Below, piece by piece: positions 14,746 to 17,071 of a stretch of DNA of 17,071 nucleotides (positions within the stretch are counted from its first letter, which is position 1; every line of letters starts with the position of its first letter). The notes under the pieces are model-generated. The model saw only the letters and a program-made list of their open reading frames with translations, was not told the DNA's origin and searched no databases. Origin of the DNA: CAZFRF01 sp964540925 (GTDB taxonomy: Bacteria; Patescibacteriota; Microgenomatia; Levybacterales; UBA12049); assembly GCA_964540925.1 (NCBI GenBank), contig CAZIOR010000012.1, positions 1-17,071 of the forward strand, read 5' to 3'. The position numbers and the translations under genes were made by a program.

Positions 14746-15952
14746 TCTCTAATTTGGGTAAGGGGAATATGAAATGACCACCTTTTTTGAGATAGTCTTT
14801 TTCTCTTTTTAGAAATTCTTCTTTAAAAAACCATGGCAAAACTAACATGTATTCTGGTTTATCTTTTCTAGCTTGCTCCTCAGAAATAATTGGTATTCCA
14901 ACTGAAGAAATAATTTTTCCAAATTTTTCTGGGTTTCTTTCCACAGCAAACGGAATTAATTTATGATCTATCCCGAAATACTGAAGCATGGTATTTCCTC
15001 TGGTTGAAGCCCCATATAAATAAACTCTTTTTCCTTTTTTTACCTCTTTTTTAATAAATTCTGTAATTTTTTCTTTTTCTTTTGCAATTCTTTTAGCAAA
15101 ATCAAGATAAATCTTTTTATTATTTAATTTCAGTCTTTTTTCCATTTTCTGCATATCTAAAACTCTTTTAGATATTTTTCTTTTACCCTTAAGTGCAATA
15201 TATGTTCTGAAGCTACCACCATTTAAGATTCTTGTTTCAACATCAAATACTTCCATGCCATGTCTTTCTAGAAGATTATTTAAAGAAAGGAGAGAATAAT
15301 ATTCTAAATGTTCATGTACGATATTATCGAATGCATTAATTTTTAACATGCTAACTAGATAATTTTGTTGAATTATGAAAATTCCGTCTTCTTTCATTAT
15401 TTTTTTTACATCTGCTACAAATTTATTTGGATCTTCCATATCATAAAAGCAAGATATTGCTGAAATAACATCTGCTTTCAAGTTCTTTGTTTTCCTTTTA
15501 TACGCTTCATAGCTGAAAAAATTATTTACAACCTCATTAGCGTGTTTTTTTGAAATTTCAGCAAGTTTTTTTATTGGCTCAACCGAAATTCTGTGAATAT
15601 TTTTTGGATAGTAACTTAGTAGGGTTCCGTCGTTTGCTCCTATATCAATGACGACTGTTTTTTCTTTCGTTTTTTTAATCTTTTCAAACGCTTCATGCGC
15701 AATACCTTTTAATTCGTCATGCATCGTTTGATTTATTCCTGATTTATATCCATATCTAGGAGTATATAAATATTTCTGCGGGGTATTGTAATCAAGTTGA
15801 ACTAAAAAGCATCGTTTACATACAACCATTGTTAAGGGAAAAGACTTAGGTTTTTTACTTGTCTTTGTAAAGTCAGACAAGTATTGCTTACCTAAGGATA
15901 CTATTTTCAATAAATTCTTTGATCCACAAGATCTACACTGGTTAACTTTCAT
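14738..15952 (-). CDS. sugar C-methyltransferase (NovU/TcaB9-type, three-domain)
   Basis: SAM-dependent enzyme that in characterised relatives methylates a carbon of an NDP-keto-deoxysugar. With the 404-residue start used here: an N-terminal zinc domain 'CRSCGS' with a second pair in 'VCKRCFLVQ'; a methyltransferase core with 'VIDIGANDGTLL' and the acidic 'SVEP' that holds SAM; 'HEHLEYYSL', the region of catalytic Tyr/His in TcaB9; 'ILNGGSFRTY'; and a C-terminal Rossmann-like domain from 'VYLYGASTRGNTMLQYFG'. Length fits the family. An in-frame ATG at 15982 would add MFIIICCPIK. I prefer 15952 because family members begin just before the first CxxC and a perfect TATAAT lies inside the added codons, but a TATAAC placed for the longer start keeps this open. 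No genes for making the sugar substrate are in the window. Confidence 0.9.
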   Translation of the reverse strand: MKVNQCRSCGSKNLLKIVSLGKQYLSDFTKTSKKPKSFPLTMVVCKRCFLVQLDYNTPQKYLYTPRYGYKSGINQTMHDELKGIAHEAFEKIKKTKEKTVVIDIGANDGTLLSYYPKNIHRISVEPIKKLAEISKKHANEVVNNFFSYEAYKRKTKNLKADVISAISCFYDMEDPNKFVADVKKIMKEDGIFIIQQNYLVSMLKINAFDNIVHEHLEYYSLLSLNNLLERHGMEVFDVETRILNGGSFRTYIALKGKRKISKRVLDMQKMEKRLKLNNKKIYLDFAKRIAKEKEKITEFIKKEVKKGKRVYLYGASTRGNTMLQYFGIDHKLIPFAVERNPEKFGKIISSVGIPIISEEQARKDKPEYMLVLPWFFKEEFLKREKDYLKKGGHFIFPLPKLEII

Positions 15953-15971
15953 TTTTATGGGGCAGCATATT

Positions 15972-15977
15972 ATTATA
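15972..15977 (-). promoter_or_regulatory. -10 box of the C-methyltransferase gene (TATAAT)
   Basis: On the minus strand TATAAT runs 15977 to 15972, 19 bases before the ATG at 15952, predicting a leader of about 13 bases. A competing TATAAC at 15994 to 15989 would instead put +1 exactly on the upstream ATG at 15982. The two candidates imply different N termini. Confidence 0.4.
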
Positions 15978-15987
15978 AACATGAAAA

Positions 15988-15996
15988 TGTTATAAT
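15988..15996 (+). promoter_or_regulatory. extended -10 promoter of the flippase gene
   Basis: TGTTATAAT ends 13 bases before the ATG at 16010, predicting a leader of about seven bases. It lies in the short divergent gap shared with the methyltransferase gene. No Shine-Dalgarno precedes the ATG, and the leader ends 'CACCAATATG'. Confidence 0.6.
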
Positions 15997-16009
15997 TTCA
16001 ATCACCAAT

Positions 16010-17071
16010 ATGGGCTATTCTTCTAGAACTATTCACGGTCTATCATGGGCTTGGGCTCAAAGTATATTTGTAAGAGGTATTTCATTTTTTAAAATCTTAA
16101 TATTAGCTAGGATTTTGACCCCAAGAGAATTTGGTGATTTCGGTATCTCATTATTAATACTAGCTTTATTAGAAACATTAACCGAAACAGGGGTAAATGT
16201 TTTTCTTATTCAGAAAAAAGAAAACTTAAGTAAATATATTAATTCAGCATGGATTGTCTCGATCATAAGGGGAATTATAATTTTCTTAGTATTTCTCGTA
16301 TTCTCTGGATTTATTGCAGATTATTTTAAATCTCCAAATATAAAAAATATTTTAATCTTATTTAGCTTTATTCCTTTAATAAGAGGATTTATTAATCCAG
16401 CAGAAATTAAATTTCAAAAAGAAATCAATTTTGATAAAGATTTTATTTATAGAATGTCCGTAGCTTTAATAGATATGTTTGCAACAATATTTTTAGTATT
16501 AACACTTAAGAATATTTCAGGTTTAGTCTTTGGTATGTTAACAGGTGTAGTTTTTCAAGTATTATTTTCTTTTTTGCTAATAAAACCCAGACCACAAATA
16601 ATATTTAAACGCTTATATATCTATAGAATCATTAATCAAGGAAAGTGGATTACATTAAGTGGGGTATTCAATTATTTGTTTCATAATTTAGACAATATCA
16701 TTGTTGGTAAATTTTTAGGAACTTATAATCTTGGTTTGTATGAAATGTCTTACAATATTGCAATGTTGCCTATTACAGATGTTGCAGATGTTATTTCAAA
16801 AGTAACATTTCCAGTATACTCTAAGTTCTCTGAAGACATAGAAAGATTAAAAAAAGCTTTTTTCAAAACAGAACTGTTATTGATAGCCATAACAGTTCCA
16901 TTTGGTTTTGTAGTTTTCTTTTTTGCAAACGGATTAATTGAATTTTTTTTGGGAAAACAATGGTTGCCGATGGTAAATGTTTTAAAAATATTGGTCGTAT
17001 TAGGTGTGATTCAATCTATTTTTGGTTTTCCTGCAATTGTGTTTCTGTCAGTAAATAAACAAGTTTATTCT
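16010..17071 (+). CDS. Wzx-type polysaccharide/oligosaccharide flippase (3' end outside window)
   Basis: The reading frame is open from the ATG to the window end: 354 residues of a protein usually about 450-500 long. It begins 'MGYSSRTIHGLSWAWAQSIF' and continues 'ILARILTPREFGDFGISLLI', the typical start of the PST/Wzx branch of the MOP exporter superfamily. Later 'NYLFHNLDNIIVGKFLGTYNLGLYEMSYNIAMLP' and 'TFPVYSKFSEDIERLKKAFF' match the second half of that family's conserved core. Many hydrophobic segments are visible. Such proteins flip undecaprenyl-linked glycan units to the outer face of the membrane. This fits the glycosyltransferases upstream. The start is supported by a close extended -10. 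The substrate is not readable. Confidence 0.9.
   Translation, partial: MGYSSRTIHGLSWAWAQSIFVRGISFFKILILARILTPREFGDFGISLLILALLETLTETGVNVFLIQKKENLSKYINSAWIVSIIRGIIIFLVFLVFSGFIADYFKSPNIKNILILFSFIPLIRGFINPAEIKFQKEINFDKDFIYRMSVALIDMFATIFLVLTLKNISGLVFGMLTGVVFQVLFSFLLIKPRPQIIFKRLYIYRIINQGKWITLSGVFNYLFHNLDNIIVGKFLGTYNLGLYEMSYNIAMLPITDVADVISKVTFPVYSKFSEDIERLKKAFFKTELLLIAITVPFGFVVFFFANGLIEFFLGKQWLPMVNVLKILVVLGVIQSIFGFPAIVFLSVNKQVYS

Noticed and set aside
1..17071. CRISPR array, toxin-antitoxin, phage or transposon system
   Set aside because: I saw no regularly spaced repeats, no transposase, integrase or phage protein, and no small paired genes. All sizeable frames are accounted for by housekeeping and glycan genes.

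Overview
The window looks like a piece of a small, AT-rich chromosome from the Candidate Phyla Radiation (Patescibacteria), perhaps the Microgenomates side. The reasons are the unusual IleRS (HYGT in place of HIGH, 'EYTGQIRAWFY', KMSKN), an L27 beginning 'MAHTKAQGAVKGNRDS', very tight packing and no visible Shine-Dalgarno sequences. The lineage is inferred from memory of protein families, not from a search. TGA is used as a stop (14036-14038, and in the ATGA junction at 9552-9555), so this is not one of the UGA-recoding CPR lineages.

Left part (1-6101), housekeeping: ileS overlaps a rodA-type SEDS glycosyltransferase. Ribosomal genes rplU (L21) and rpmA (L27) follow, then parB. A convergent lepB (signal peptidase I) overlaps the end of parB. 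A tRNA-Val(CAC) is transcribed divergently from lepB. A 16-base site inside rplU matches the canonical parS sequence at 14 of 16 positions, about 500 bases upstream of parB.

Middle (6140-6763): a single-pass membrane protein of unknown function that I cannot name.

Right part (6810-17071), cell-surface polysaccharide genes on alternating strands. They are a GT4 glycosyltransferase, two large polytopic membrane proteins of GT-C type on the minus strand, an 859-residue GT2 + GT-C fusion, a polyprenyl-phosphate sugar synthase (Dpm1-like) overlapping it by ATGA, a three-domain sugar C-methyltransferase on the minus strand, and a Wzx-type flippase cut by the window end. A coherent reading, which is inference, is as follows. 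The Dpm1-like enzyme makes lipid-phosphate sugars that the GT-C proteins use outside the membrane. GT4 and GT2 domains build or decorate the glycan in the cytoplasm. The methyltransferase makes a branched sugar, and the flippase exports lipid-linked units.

Expression signals show one recurrent design. Nearly every first gene of a transcription unit has a TATAAT-like -10 box, often as extended TGnTATAAT, only 6-13 bases before its ATG. Predicted transcripts would therefore be leaderless or have leaders of a few bases. The tRNA promoter likewise predicts transcription starting exactly at the first base of the mature tRNA. Convergent genes overlap at their 3' ends and I see no intrinsic terminators. 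There is no gene-free stretch longer than about 60 bases.
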